From Pseudomonas saliphila (lineage in GTDB: Bacteria; Pseudomonadota; Gammaproteobacteria; Pseudomonadales; Pseudomonadaceae), in assembly GCF_008638345.1 (NCBI RefSeq), contig NZ_VTVA01000003.1, positions 157,007-221,006 of the forward strand: a stretch of DNA of 64,000 bases, written 5' to 3'. Under the pieces are notes generated by a model. It ran no database searches and was not told the DNA's origin. It saw only the letters and a list, made by a program, of their open reading frames with translations. A program made the position numbers and the translations under genes. Positions 17,543 to 26,772 of this stretch are shown here, in pieces (the first letter of the stretch is position 1; every line of letters begins with the position of its first letter).

Positions 17543-18883
17543 ATGACTTCACTACCCGACGCGATCGACCTGCTGATCACGCCGCGATGGATCGTGCCCG
17601 TGGTGCCTGCTGGAGTGGTCCTTGAGAACCACGCCATCGCCGTGCACCAGGGCCGCATTGCCGGCATTGTTCCGCTGAGCGCAACGCTTGATCTGCAGGT
17701 CGGAGAGCGCCGCGACCTGCCCGACCACCTGTTGATCCCAGGATTGATCAACGCCCATGGCCACGCGGCAATGAGTCTGTTCCGGGGCATGGCCGATGAC
17801 CTGCCACTGATGGAATGGCTCACTGACCACATCTGGCCGGCTGAAGCCCTGTGGGTCAGCGAAGATTTCGTGCGCTGCGGTACCGAGCTGGCCATAGCCG
17901 AAATGCTGCGCGGCGGCACCACCTGTTTTGTCGATATGTATTTTTATCCCGAGATTGCCGCCAGCGTCGCGTTGGAATACGGGATACGGGCCCAGATCGC
18001 CTTCCCGGTGATCGACAACCCGATTCCCGGTGCGAAGAACAGTGACGAAGGCATCGCCAAGGGGCTACGACTGCATGACGAGGTCAAACACAGCCAATTG
18101 GTCAATGTCGCCTTTGGGCCGCATGCGCCCTACACCGTAGGTGATGCAACGCTAAGTCGCATCCGCACGCTGTCCGACGAGCTGGATATTCCCGTACACA
18201 TGCATATCCACGAATCGGCCTATGAAATCGAAGAGTCCGTCGCACAGACCGGGCTGCGCCCACTGCAGCGGCTGCATCAGTTAAACCTGCTCACGCCGCG
18301 ACTGCAGGCCGTGCATATGACCCAGATCAACGACGAGGACCTCGCGCTGATCAAGAATCACGGCATAAGCGTTATCCATTGTCCAGAATCCAACCTCAAG
18401 CTTGCCAGCGGCTTCAGCCCGGTCCAGCGCATGCTTGATGCCGGCATCAATGTAGCCATCGGTACCGATGGCGCTGCCAGCAATAATGATCTGGATATGC
18501 TTGGCGAACTGCGCACGGCTTCATTGCTGGCCAAGGGTGTATCAGGTCAACCTACGGCGATGGATGCCCATACCGCCCTGCGCATGGCAACACTCGGCGG
18601 CGCACAGGCACTATGCATCGGCGAAGAGACCGGCTCTCTGGAGCCAGGCAAGGCCGCTGACATCGTTGCGATTGACCTTTCGGGTCTCGATCAGCAACCG
18701 GTTCACAACCCACTGTCCCAGCTGCTTTACAGCTGCAATGCCAGTCATGTATCCGACGTCTGGGTTGCCGGCGTGGAGAAGGTCCGCGACGGCAAGCTGC
18801 TGCGCATCGATCAGACCAGACTGCTTGCCGAAGCGCGGGAATGGGCACGACAGATTCAACGAGGGAACCAAAATGACGCTTAA
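17543..18883 (+). CDS. TRZ/ATZ-family amidohydrolase, probable methylthioadenosine deaminase
   Basis: A metal-dependent hydrolase of the amidohydrolase superfamily. Metal-binding motifs are AHGH (about residues 71-74), the HAPYT and HIHESAYE segments and [12 protein letters not shown]. The P. aeruginosa homologue in the same place (PA3170) deaminates 5'-methylthioadenosine to methylthioinosine. The same role is inferred here from homology, and from the divergent mtnA-family gene. I chose ATG 17543 ([16 protein letters not shown]) by family N-terminus; ATG 17522 and 17525 in the same frame are equally possible. Its last 11 bases overlap ubiG. Confidence 0.85.
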   Translation: MTSLPDAIDLLITPRWIVPVVPAGVVLENHAIAVHQGRIAGIVPLSATLDLQVGERRDLPDHLLIPGLINAHGHAAMSLFRGMADDLPLMEWLTDHIWPAEALWVSEDFVRCGTELAIAEMLRGGTTCFVDMYFYPEIAASVALEYGIRAQIAFPVIDNPIPGAKNSDEGIAKGLRLHDEVKHSQLVNVAFGPHAPYTVGDATLSRIRTLSDELDIPVHMHIHESAYEIEESVAQTGLRPLQRLHQLNLLTPRLQAVHMTQINDEDLALIKNHGISVIHCPESNLKLASGFSPVQRMLDAGINVAIGTDGAASNNDLDMLGELRTASLLAKGVSGQPTAMDAHTALRMATLGGAQALCIGEETGSLEPGKAADIVAIDLSGLDQQPVHNPLSQLLYSCNASHVSDVWVAGVEKVRDGKLLRIDQTRLLAEAREWARQIQRGNQNDA

Positions 18884-19574
18884 CGTCGATCGGGCTGAAA
18901 TTGCCAAATTCGAAGCCCTGGCCAGCCGCTGGTGGGACCGTAACAGCGAGTTCAAGCCGCTGCATGAAATCAATCCCCTGCGAACCAACTGGATCGACCA
19001 GAAAGTCGGCCTGGCGGGCAAGGAAGTGCTGGATGTCGGTTGCGGCGGCGGCATTCTGGCCGAGGCCATGGCACTGCGCGGCGCCAAGGTGACCGGTATC
19101 GATATGGGCGAGGCCCCCCTGGCCGTAGCCAGCCTGCACAAGCTCGAATCAGGCGTGGAAGTCGATTACCAGCAATGCACCGCCGAGCAGATGGCGGAAC
19201 AGCATCCCGGCCGCTTTGACATCGTCACCTGCCTGGAGATGCTCGAACATGTGCCTGATCCCTCTTCGGTGATCCGCGCCTGCGCCACGCTGGTCAAGCC
19301 AGGCGGACACGTCTTCTTTTCCACCATCAACCGCAATCCGAAGTCCTTCGCCTTCGCGATAGTCGGCGCCGAATATGTCCTGCGACTGCTGCCCCGTGGC
19401 ACCCATGAGTTTGCCAAGTTTATCCGGCCAGCCGAACTCGGCGCGTGGTCACGGCAGGCCGGCCTGGACGTGCAGGACATCACTGGTTTGACCTACAACC
19501 CGCTGTTCAAGACCTACAAGCTGGAACGTAACGTCGACGTCAACTACATGATCCACACCCAGCGCGGAGACTGA
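18873..19574 (+). CDS. ubiG: Ubiquinone biosynthesis O-methyltransferase UbiG
   Basis: Carries out both O-methylation steps of ubiquinone synthesis using S-adenosylmethionine. The 233-residue class I methyltransferase has the SAM motif [11 protein letters not shown] (about 52-62) and the family segments [10 protein letters not shown] and INPLRTNWI. The start ATG 18873 overlaps the preceding gene by 11 bases and follows GAGGGAACCAAA. A longer open frame upstream lies inside the amidohydrolase gene and is spurious. mupP follows after 3 bases, so it is part of a four-gene operon. Confidence 0.96.
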   Translation: MTLNVDRAEIAKFEALASRWWDRNSEFKPLHEINPLRTNWIDQKVGLAGKEVLDVGCGGGILAEAMALRGAKVTGIDMGEAPLAVASLHKLESGVEVDYQQCTAEQMAEQHPGRFDIVTCLEMLEHVPDPSSVIRACATLVKPGGHVFFSTINRNPKSFAFAIVGAEYVLRLLPRGTHEFAKFIRPAELGAWSRQAGLDVQDITGLTYNPLFKTYKLERNVDVNYMIHTQRGD

Positions 19575-19577
19575 CGC

Positions 19578-20258
19578 ATGGTCACCAGCGTCCTGTTCGA
19601 TCTTGACGGTACCCTGCTTGATACTGCCGGCGACTTCATGTCGATCATCCAGGCCATGCGCGCAGCCCGGGATCTGCCTCCGGTCGACCCCGACCTGGTG
19701 CGCCCGACAGTATCCAATGGGTCGGTAGGCATGCTATGCGCCGCATTCAGCATCCAACCCGATGCCCAGGGGTTCGATGATCTGCGCGAGGATTTTCTCG
19801 AACGCTATCAACGCGACCTCGCGGTGTTTACCCGTCCCTATCCCGGCATCGAGCCGCTGCTCGACTGGCTGGACGACGAAGGCCTGCCCTGGGGCGTGGT
19901 GACCAACAAGCTGAGCCGCTTCAGCATTCCACTGCTCGAAGCCATGCAATTGTCGGAGCGTTGCCAGAGCCTGATCTGCCCCGATCAGGTAACACGCAGC
20001 AAGCCGCATCCCGAGCCGCTGTTCAAAGCCTGTATGCAGATGGGTGTAAAGCCCGACCAATCGGTGTTTGTTGGCGATCATCTGCGCGACATTCAAGCCG
20101 GTCGCGCCGCAGGTATGCCCACCGTTGCAGCCCTTTATGGTTACCTGCCCGTCGGCGACGACCCGGCGAACTGGCAGGCCACCCACAGTATTCACTCCGC
20201 CGCCGAATTACGCCCCTGGCTGGAACGGTTGCGCTCGCAGGAGACCTCTCATGTTTGA
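19578..20258 (+). CDS. mupP: N-acetylmuramic acid 6-phosphate phosphatase MupP
   Basis: A HAD-superfamily phosphatase of 226 residues with motif I DLDGTLLDT near the N-terminus and the motif IV-type GDHLRDIQAG near the C-terminus. In Pseudomonas, MupP dephosphorylates MurNAc-6-P in a cell wall recycling route that bypasses de novo UDP-MurNAc synthesis. It occupies the same ubiG-mupP-yciK position there. The specific role rests on gene order and length; the HAD fold is certain. It overlaps yciK by 8 bases. Confidence 0.88.
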   Translation: MVTSVLFDLDGTLLDTAGDFMSIIQAMRAARDLPPVDPDLVRPTVSNGSVGMLCAAFSIQPDAQGFDDLREDFLERYQRDLAVFTRPYPGIEPLLDWLDDEGLPWGVVTNKLSRFSIPLLEAMQLSERCQSLICPDQVTRSKPHPEPLFKACMQMGVKPDQSVFVGDHLRDIQAGRAAGMPTVAALYGYLPVGDDPANWQATHSIHSAAELRPWLERLRSQETSHV

Positions 20259-20991
20259 TTACAACGCACCCGCCGACCTGCTGAAGGACCGTGTCATCCT
20301 TATCACAGGTGCTGGCGATGGCATTGGCCGCGCCTGCGCACTGAGCTGCGCGGCACACGGCGCTTCCGTTGTGCTGGTTGGCCGCACACTGTCGAAACTC
20401 GAAGCGGTATATGACGAGATTGAAGCAGCAGGACACCCGCAGCCGGCGATCTGTCCGCTGAATCTCGAAACGGCAGTAGAGAAGGACTTCAATGATCTCG
20501 CTGATCAGCTGTTCGATACGTTCGGCAAGCTCGACGGCCTGGTACATAACGCCGGACTGCTGGGCCCGCGCACGCCAATGGAGAGCGTTAAAACTGAAGC
20601 CTGGCTACAGCTGATGCAGGTCAACATCAACGCACCGTTCGTACTGACCAAGGCAATGATGCCCTTGCTGCGCGCAGCACCGGATGCATCGGTAGTGTTC
20701 GTTTCCTCCAGTGTCGGCCGTAAAGGCAAAGCCTATTGGGGGCCCTACGCAGTGAGCAAGTTCGCCCTTGAGGGACTGATGCAGGTGTTCGCTGACGAGC
20801 AGGATGGCACCAGTAACATTCGCGCAAACAGCGTCAATCCGGGCGCGACCCGGACCTCGATGCGCGCCGCCGCCTACCCGGGCGAACCGCCAGAAAAGAA
20901 TCCGGAACCTGCCGACATCATGCCGGTGTTCCTCTATCTACTAGGCCCTGACAGCAAGACCATCAATGGTCAGGCGCTCGACGCGCAATAG
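20251..20991 (+). CDS. yciK: YciK-type short-chain dehydrogenase
   Basis: A 246-residue NAD(P)-dependent oxidoreductase of the SDR superfamily. It has the cofactor motif TGAGDGIG near residue 19, the NAG motif (HNAGLLG) and the catalytic Ser and YxxxK (YAVSK). The family is widespread in gammaproteobacteria and its substrate is unknown. ATG 20251 follows CAGGAGACCTCTC and overlaps the end of mupP. Longer upstream frames fall within mupP and are not used. Confidence 0.92.
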   Translation: MFDYNAPADLLKDRVILITGAGDGIGRACALSCAAHGASVVLVGRTLSKLEAVYDEIEAAGHPQPAICPLNLETAVEKDFNDLADQLFDTFGKLDGLVHNAGLLGPRTPMESVKTEAWLQLMQVNINAPFVLTKAMMPLLRAAPDASVVFVSSSVGRKGKAYWGPYAVSKFALEGLMQVFADEQDGTSNIRANSVNPGATRTSMRAAAYPGEPPEKNPEPADIMPVFLYLLGPDSKTINGQALDAQ

Positions 20992-21132
20992 CCATTATTC
21001 TGGCGCCTGCGCGCCGCTTGTAGACCCTGGCGCCGCCAGACGGCAAGAAGTTGCCGCCCGGCTTGCCGCCTCGGGCTTACTATCTCGTATCTCTTTGATA
21101 AATAAACAAAAAAAGATTAGGCACGATTCCTG

Positions 21133-21156
21133 CTAGTAACCGAGGAAGGTTACTAG
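21133..21156 (+). promoter_or_regulatory. Perfect 9-bp hairpin ahead of the diguanylate cyclase gene
   Basis: CTAGTAACC and GGTTACTAG form a perfect stem around the 6-base loop GAGGAA, ending 23 bases before the ATG. The purine-rich loop GAGGAAGG resembles a ribosome binding site, but it is too far away to serve the annotated start. No T run follows, so it is not a terminator. Possible roles are an operator palindrome or an mRNA structure. Confidence 0.45.
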
Positions 21157-21179
21157 GACCTACACACAAGGGATCCGCG

Positions 21180-22109
21180 ATGTCATCCACTCTGGGCAAC
21201 ACCATCGATTTCGATTCAGCGCGCCTGAAGCTCGAGACGTCGGCAGGCGGCCACAGATTGGCCATTCCCCGACCCCGTATTACCGATCTGCCTGCACTTC
21301 AGCGGCAGCTCACCCAGGTGCTCCAGACCAGCCTTGAGCTGGACCGCGTGCTGGCTCTGTTCTTCGTCCAGCTTGCGGAGCACATGGGGCTGGATGAACT
21401 GAGCTTCAGCCACTCAGCCCGCGACATCCTCGTGCAGAACGGCACACCCGCAACGCACCGCTGCAGCTACCGGATTACCCACTCCGGGGAATATCTTGGC
21501 GATCTGCAATTCAGTCGGACGCAGCGCTTCAGCGAAGCCGAGCTGGCGCAGCTCGAAAGTCTGATGGGCACCCTGCTCTACCCATTGCGCAATGCATTGC
21601 TGTATCACGAAGCCATGCAGCGAGCGCTCAGCGACAGCCTGACGGGTGCCGGCAATCGCTTTGCCCTCCGACACGCAATGGAGCGCGAGATCCCGACGGC
21701 AGCTCGCCACGGCCGGCCCCTGGCAATGATCATCATCGACATTGATTACTTCAAGGCAATCAACGACCGCTATGGTCATGCGGGCGGCGATCTGGCACTG
21801 CAAGCCGTGGTCAAGTGCATGCAGGGCTGTCTGCGCTCGATCGATGATCTGTTCAGGTTCGGCGGAGAGGAGTTTGTTGTACTGCTGAGTGACACCGATT
21901 GTCACTCGGCGGCACTGGTAGCCGAGCGAATACGCGCTGCGATAGAAGACATGCGCTTTGAGATCAAGGCCGAGCCGCTGCGGATGACAATCAGCGTCGG
22001 GGTGGCAATGCTCAGGAATAACGAGTCAGGCGACGCGTTATTGGAACGTAGCGACCAACTGCTGTATCAAGCCAAGCAGAACGGCCGTAATTGTGTAGTC
22101 TGTTGCTAG
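21180..22109 (+). CDS. Diguanylate cyclase with GAF-like N-terminus
   Basis: Makes cyclic di-GMP from two GTP. The 309-residue protein has an N-terminal region (about 36-145) that looks like a GAF-type sensor followed by a GGDEF domain (about 150-305). The active-site loop is GGEEF at 228-232. An intact inhibitory I-site RxxD (RSID, 219-222) lies five residues before it, so active synthesis with product inhibition is expected. No signal peptide or membrane segment is seen. It resembles P. aeruginosa PA3177 in position after yciK. The ligand sensed by the N-terminus is unknown. Confidence 0.9.
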   Translation: MSSTLGNTIDFDSARLKLETSAGGHRLAIPRPRITDLPALQRQLTQVLQTSLELDRVLALFFVQLAEHMGLDELSFSHSARDILVQNGTPATHRCSYRITHSGEYLGDLQFSRTQRFSEAELAQLESLMGTLLYPLRNALLYHEAMQRALSDSLTGAGNRFALRHAMEREIPTAARHGRPLAMIIIDIDYFKAINDRYGHAGGDLALQAVVKCMQGCLRSIDDLFRFGGEEFVVLLSDTDCHSAALVAERIRAAIEDMRFEIKAEPLRMTISVGVAMLRNNESGDALLERSDQLLYQAKQNGRNCVVCC

Positions 22110-22121
22110 CGTAGCGCCAAA

Positions 22122-22149
22122 TCGCGGGGCGGCATTCGCCGCCCCGCGA
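22122..22149. terminator. Bidirectional terminator between the GGDEF gene and rluB
   Basis: A perfect 12-bp GC-rich stem (TCGCGGGGCGGC / GCCGCCCCGCGA) with loop ATTC lies between two convergent genes. Neither side has a long T run, but position and stability fit a shared terminator. Confidence 0.75.
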
Positions 22150-22163
22150 TGCAACAGTCTGAA

Positions 22164-23057
22164 TCAGCTGCGTCCGTGCGGGACCTTGGTACGACGAATG
22201 GTCCGCGCCTGGTGCATCGAGGGCTTACGCGCCTGACGCTTCTGCTTTTCCTTCTCGCTGGTTTTCATTGGCGGCAATGCAACCGGCTTGAGCGCGACTT
22301 CTTCGCTAAGCGTATCAATCTCGTTCTGTTTCATCTCGCGCCAGCGGCCAACGGGCAGTTCGGCACCCAGAAATACCGGCCCGAAACGCACGCGTTTCAG
22401 ACGGTTGACCCGCACGCCCTGAGACTCCCAGAGACGCCGCACTTCACGGTTACGCCCTTCCAGCAGGCACACGTGGAACCAACGGTTGATCCCTTCCCCG
22501 CCGGATGCGACCACGTCGTTGAACTTGGCCGGACCGTCCTCAAGCATAACGCCTTCCTTGAGTCGCTCGATCATCTCATCGTCCACTTCCCCCATGACCC
22601 GGACAGCGTACTCGCGGTCCATCTGGTAGGACGGATGCATGAGTCGATTGGCCAGTTCGCCATCGGTGGTGAACAGCAACAAACCAGTGGTGTTGATATC
22701 GAGTCGACCCACATTGACCCAGCGGCCCTGCTTCAAGCGCGGCAGCTGGTCGAAGACCGTCGGCCGGCCCTCGGGATCATCGCGGGTGCACACTTCGCCT
22801 TCGGGCTTGTTATAGATAAGTACGCGGCGTGACACTTCGGTGGTCAGGTCACGACGTAGAGGGCGGCCGTCAACGCTGATCTGGTCGAGACCGTCGACCC
22901 GGCAACCCAAGGTAGCCAGTTGCCCATTGACCTTGACGCGGCCAGCGGAAATCCAGCTTTCGGCTTCGCGGCGGGACGCCAGGCCCATGCGGGCGAGTAC
23001 TTTCTGGAGTTTTTCCCCGGAAACGGGAATAGAGGAATTGTCTGGCTTGTCTGTCAT
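22164..23057 (-). CDS. rluB: 23S rRNA pseudouridine synthase RluB
   Basis: Isomerises a uridine in helix 80/89-region 23S rRNA (U2605 in E. coli). The 297 residues begin with an S4 RNA-binding domain ([19 protein letters not shown]), followed by the RsuA/RluB catalytic domain. Its catalytic motif is [14 protein letters not shown], in which the Asp is the nucleophile. The tail is basic and Lys/Arg-rich. It is the last gene of the yciO-trpS-scpA-scpB-rluB run. Confidence 0.94.
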   Translation of the reverse strand: MTDKPDNSSIPVSGEKLQKVLARMGLASRREAESWISAGRVKVNGQLATLGCRVDGLDQISVDGRPLRRDLTTEVSRRVLIYNKPEGEVCTRDDPEGRPTVFDQLPRLKQGRWVNVGRLDINTTGLLLFTTDGELANRLMHPSYQMDREYAVRVMGEVDDEMIERLKEGVMLEDGPAKFNDVVASGGEGINRWFHVCLLEGRNREVRRLWESQGVRVNRLKRVRFGPVFLGAELPVGRWREMKQNEIDTLSEEVALKPVALPPMKTSEKEKQKRQARKPSMHQARTIRRTKVPHGRS

Positions 23058-23127
23058 GAGGCACCTCCCGGTGTATATCGAATAGGAAACAGAACGCGGG
23101 AGAATACCACCGCCAGGCGGTTACACG

Positions 23128-23895
23128 CTAGGGTCTTCCCGTTCCATCGGAACCAGTGCCGTCTTCATCAGAGCTATCGACGTGCAGGTCACTGAAGTCG
23201 GTCTTGATATTCGATTCCATTGAATTGAGCTCGTCGAGCAAAGCATGAAAGCCCGTTTCCCCGGCGGCCCCATCCAGTGGCCTCAGGGGTTCGACTGGCA
23301 GCCAGGGGGTCTGTTCGTCGGACGCAGCGCTGGATGCCTCGACGCTGGGGAGCCCGGCTTCGATCTGATCCAGGTCGCGCAGCTCCGCCAGTGCAGGCAG
23401 CTCGCTCAGACTGGTCAAGTTGAAATGGTCGAGAAACTGCCGGGTCGTCGCATACATGGCCGGACGGCCGGGCACGTCGCGGTGGCCAACAATACGCACC
23501 CATTCACGCTCCATCAGGGTTTTCACTATCTGACTGCTGACGGCGACGCCGCGAATGTCTTCAATTTCGCCCCGGGTAATGGGCTGCCGATAGGCAATCA
23601 GCGACAGCGTCTCCAGCAGCGCGCGGGAGTACCTTTGTGGCCGCTCCTCCCAGAGACGACTGACCCAGGGCGAGTATTCTTCGCGCACCTGGAGGCGCCA
23701 GCCGCTGGCAACTTCCTTGAGTTCGATAGCGCGTCCCAGATACTGCTCTTGCAGCCGTGCCAAGGCATTCTGTAATTGCCGCACACTCGGCCGCGCGGAT
23801 TCATCGAACAGTTCGCGCATACGATCCAGCGACAATGGCTTGCCGGCAGCCAGCATGGCGGCTTCCAGAATATGTTCAAGCGGTGGTTGTTTCAT
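23128..23895 (-). CDS. scpB: Segregation and condensation protein ScpB
   Basis: Partner of ScpA and SMC in chromosome condensation; a winged-helix protein. The 255 residues start MKQPPLEHILEAAML and contain the conserved ALLETLSLIAYRQPITRGEIEDIRGV. The C-terminal tail from about residue 190 is acidic and low in complexity, a common extension in pseudomonads. ATG 23895 follows GAGGTGAAG and overlaps the end of scpA by 20 bases. The frame remains open upstream inside scpA but is not coding. Confidence 0.93.
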   Translation of the reverse strand: MKQPPLEHILEAAMLAAGKPLSLDRMRELFDESARPSVRQLQNALARLQEQYLGRAIELKEVASGWRLQVREEYSPWVSRLWEERPQRYSRALLETLSLIAYRQPITRGEIEDIRGVAVSSQIVKTLMEREWVRIVGHRDVPGRPAMYATTRQFLDHFNLTSLSELPALAELRDLDQIEAGLPSVEASSAASDEQTPWLPVEPLRPLDGAAGETGFHALLDELNSMESNIKTDFSDLHVDSSDEDGTGSDGTGRP

Positions 23896-24760
23896 CTTCA
23901 CCTCGCGCCTTGACGTGAATGGGCGCAAACGACTCGGTTTGCACCAGCTCAACCAGCTGCTCCTTGACCAGCTCCAGCACGGCCATAAAGGTAACCACCA
24001 CCCCGAGCCGCCCTTCACTGACATTGAACAGGCTGACAAAGGGCATGAATTGGCCACCGCGCAGGCGGTCCAGCACTTCAGCCATCCGCTCGCGGGTCGA
24101 CAGCAGCTCGCGGGTGACCTGATGACTTTCGAACATGTCGGCGCGGCGCAGCACGTCGGACAGCGCCAACATCAGTTCCTGCATACTGACTTCCGGATGG
24201 GCTCTGGCGGACTGATAAGTCGGCGCCTCGGCGCTCGCCAGCGCGATGTCGCGACCTACCCGCGGCAGGCTGTCGATCTCCTCCGCCGCCTGCTTGAATC
24301 GCTCATATTCCTGCAACCGGCGAATCAGCTCGGCCCGCGGATCGTGGTCGTCGTCTTCCTCGTCCTTCTGCCGCGGCAATAACAGGCGCGACTTGATCTC
24401 GGCCAGCATGGCAGCCATGACCAGATATTCGGCGGCAAGCTCCAGGCGCACGACCTTCATCAGTTCGACATAGCCCATGTACTGGCGAGTAATCTCCGCG
24501 ACCGGAATATCCAGGATATCGATGTTCTGTTTGCGGATCAGATAGAGCAGCAGATCGAGCGGCCCCTCAAAGGCTTCGAGAAACACTTCCAGCGCCTCGG
24601 GCGGTATATACAGATCCTGTGGCAGCTCGGTCAGTGCCTTGCCGTACACCGTAGCGAAGGGCAGCTCGTGCTGGGTGCCGGGCGCAAGCAGTACGTCGGC
24701 TGTCGCGGTGTCGGGGCGATCACCTGGAGTCGACGGCTGCTTGTGCTCCGGCACGCTCAT
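23876..24760 (-). CDS. scpA: Segregation and condensation protein ScpA
   Basis: The kleisin subunit bridging SMC heads. The 294-residue protein starts MSVPEHKQP with about 45 variable residues. The conserved kleisin N-terminal region follows (FEGPLDLLLYLIRKQNIDILDIPVAEITRQY), and a winged-helix C-terminus ends the protein. ATG 24760 lies one base past the trpS stop and agrees with translational coupling. SMC is not encoded in the window. Confidence 0.93.
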   Translation of the reverse strand: MSVPEHKQPSTPGDRPDTATADVLLAPGTQHELPFATVYGKALTELPQDLYIPPEALEVFLEAFEGPLDLLLYLIRKQNIDILDIPVAEITRQYMGYVELMKVVRLELAAEYLVMAAMLAEIKSRLLLPRQKDEEDDDHDPRAELIRRLQEYERFKQAAEEIDSLPRVGRDIALASAEAPTYQSARAHPEVSMQELMLALSDVLRRADMFESHQVTRELLSTRERMAEVLDRLRGGQFMPFVSLFNVSEGRLGVVVTFMAVLELVKEQLVELVQTESFAPIHVKARGEDETTTA

Positions 24761-24761
24761 A

Positions 24762-25979
24762 CTATTGCCGGTACTGCAGGCCCATGGCCTGGCGCACTTC
24801 GGAGAGAGTATCGCGCGCGGCATCCCGGGCTCGCTCGGTGCCCTCACTGATGATCAGCCGAACCGCATCGGGATTGGATTCGTACTCAGTGGCGCGCTGC
24901 TGCATCGGACCCAGCTCAGCGGCAATGGCGTCAATCACCGGCTGCTTGCATTCAAGGCAGCCGATGCCGGCACTGCGACATCCTTTCTGCACCCAGTCGC
25001 GGGTCGAATCATTGCTGTATACCTTATGAAACTCATACAGCGGGCAGACATCGGGGTTGCCCGGATCGTTGCGCCGCACCCGCGCCGGATCGGTCGGCAT
25101 ACGCCGAATCTTTTCCGCGATCTCGTCAGTCGTATCGCGCAGCGTGATGGTATTGCCGTAGGACTTGGACATCTTGTGCCCATCCAGCCCCGGCATTTTC
25201 GAATCCGGCGTCAACAGCTCCTGCGGCTCGGTAAGGATGACCTTGCCGCCCCCTTCCAGATAGCCGAACAACCGCTCCTTGTCGCCAAGGGTGATGTTCT
25301 GCTGCTCCTTGAGCAGCGCGCGCGCGGTTTCCAGGGCTTCGGTATCGCCCTGCTCCTGATAGGCCCGGCGCAGGTTGCCGTATAGCCTGGCCGCCTTCTT
25401 GCCCATCTTGTGGACGGCCGCCTCGGCTTTTTCGGCGAAGCCGACTTCCTTGCCGTACAGATGATTGAACCGTCGTGCGACCTCACGGGTAAATTCGACA
25501 TGCGAGACCTGATCGGCACCCACCGGCACCTGGCCGGCGCGGTAGATCAGAATGTCTGCGCTTTGCAACAAGGGGTAACCCAGAAATCCATAGGTGGCCA
25601 GATCCAGATCGCGCAGTCTTTCCTGCTGATCCTTGTAGGTCGGAACCCGTTCGAGCCAGCTCACCGGCGTCACCATCGACAGCAAAAGGTGTAGCTCGGC
25701 GTGCTCCGGGACCTGTGATTGAACGAACAGGGTCGCCGAGTTTCCGCTGACGCCCGCCGCCAGCCAGTCAACCATCATGTCCCAGATACTCTGCTCGATA
25801 TCCCGCGGCGTTTCGTAATGGGTCGTCAGAGCGTGCCAGTCAGCAGCGAAGAAGAAGCACTCGTACTCATGCTGAAGCTTGACCCAGTTTTTCAGAACGC
25901 CGTGATAGTGACCAAGGTGCAAGCGTCCGGTGGGACGCATACCAGACAACACGCGGCGCTGGGATTCAACAGAACTCAA
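24762..25979 (-). CDS. trpS: Tryptophan--tRNA ligase
   Basis: A class I aminoacyl-tRNA synthetase charging tRNA-Trp. The HIGH-type motif is HLGHYHG near residue 21 and KMSKS lies in GHKMSKSYGNTI. The 405-residue length includes the Gln/Glu-rich insertion between the two motifs that is typical of Pseudomonas TrpS (around ARLYGNLRRAYQEQGD). The start appears to be TTG 25979, preceded by AGGAGTTCCCC at proper spacing; no in-frame ATG lies before the conserved N-terminus. It belongs to the yciO-trpS-scpA-scpB cluster. Confidence 0.95.
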   Translation of the reverse strand: MSSVESQRRVLSGMRPTGRLHLGHYHGVLKNWVKLQHEYECFFFAADWHALTTHYETPRDIEQSIWDMMVDWLAAGVSGNSATLFVQSQVPEHAELHLLLSMVTPVSWLERVPTYKDQQERLRDLDLATYGFLGYPLLQSADILIYRAGQVPVGADQVSHVEFTREVARRFNHLYGKEVGFAEKAEAAVHKMGKKAARLYGNLRRAYQEQGDTEALETARALLKEQQNITLGDKERLFGYLEGGGKVILTEPQELLTPDSKMPGLDGHKMSKSYGNTITLRDTTDEIAEKIRRMPTDPARVRRNDPGNPDVCPLYEFHKVYSNDSTRDWVQKGCRSAGIGCLECKQPVIDAIAAELGPMQQRATEYESNPDAVRLIISEGTERARDAARDTLSEVRQAMGLQYRQ

Positions 25980-26024
25980 GGGGAACTCCTGATAGGGAAT
26001 GGAATGTGATGCTGTCGGGGACGC

Positions 26025-26663
26025 TCATTCGAAACCGCGGCTGCCGCCGAAGGGCTCAGGGTCGCCGAGCCCCACCCGACGCACTTCAATATCACCATCG
26101 AGCAGACCGACTACGGTGGTCGGCTCAACCGTGCAGGCACCGCCATCAATAATCAGATCGAGCTGCTTGCCAAGGCGATCACGGATCATCTCCGGATCAG
26201 TCAGCGGCAGGTTATCTCCCGGCATCATCAGGGTCACGCTCATCAGCGGCTCGCCGAGGTCTTCGAGCAGTGCCAAAGTGATGCGGTGATCCGGGATGCG
26301 CAACCCGATGGTGCGCCGCTTGGGATGCAGTAGCCTGCGCGGCACCTCGTTGGTGGCATTCAGGATGAAGGTATAAGGACCTGGCGTATTCGCTTTCAAC
26401 AGGCGAAATACCGCGTTGTCGACTTTTGCATAGACGCCGAGTTCCGAGAGATCCCGGCACACCAGGGTAAAGTTGTGCTTGTCGTCCAACTGGCGGAGAC
26501 GGCGAATACGCTCCAGCGCATCCTTGTCGCCCAGGTGGCAGCCCAACGCGTAGGCAGAATCGGTGGGATAGGCAATCACCCCGCCCTGACGAATGATTTC
26601 AGCCGCCTGGCGCACCAGTCTGACCTGCGGATTCTCTGGATGAATCTGGAAATACTGGCTCAC
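26025..26663 (-). CDS. yciO: YciO/Sua5-family L-threonylcarbamoyladenylate synthase-like protein
   Basis: A protein of the YrdC/YciO/Sua5 fold. Members of the Sua5/TsaC branch form threonylcarbamoyl-AMP for t6A modification of tRNA; the YciO branch has an uncertain role. The N-terminal SQYFQIHPENPQ and the KR.TIGLRIPDH signature mark it as the YciO type. The frame extends upstream to 26714. I chose GTG 26663 because it aligns with the usual YciO start (MSQFFQIHPENPQ type). The product has 212 residues, which suits the family. It is transcribed towards trpS. Confidence 0.85.
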   Translation of the reverse strand: MSQYFQIHPENPQVRLVRQAAEIIRQGGVIAYPTDSAYALGCHLGDKDALERIRRLRQLDDKHNFTLVCRDLSELGVYAKVDNAVFRLLKANTPGPYTFILNATNEVPRRLLHPKRRTIGLRIPDHRITLALLEDLGEPLMSVTLMMPGDNLPLTDPEMIRDRLGKQLDLIIDGGACTVEPTTVVGLLDGDIEVRRVGLGDPEPFGGSRGFE

Positions 26664-26772
26664 GGTCCGGTCCTGTGCTGTTGTTGTGTCGGGAGCTTCT
26701 GGGCTGACATGCAAGCGATTCAGCGTCAGCTGCCCAGGCGAAATTCAGCTCCCTGGGTATTCTGGCTGCATT

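Noticed and set aside
18468-18872. Extended start of ubiG
   Set aside because: The extension is an out-of-frame reading of the amidohydrolase gene. ATG 18873 matches the UbiG family.
23896-24057. Extended start of scpB
   Set aside because: The extra residues are Trp/Ser/Cys-rich and lie inside scpA. ATG 23895 has a strong ribosome site.
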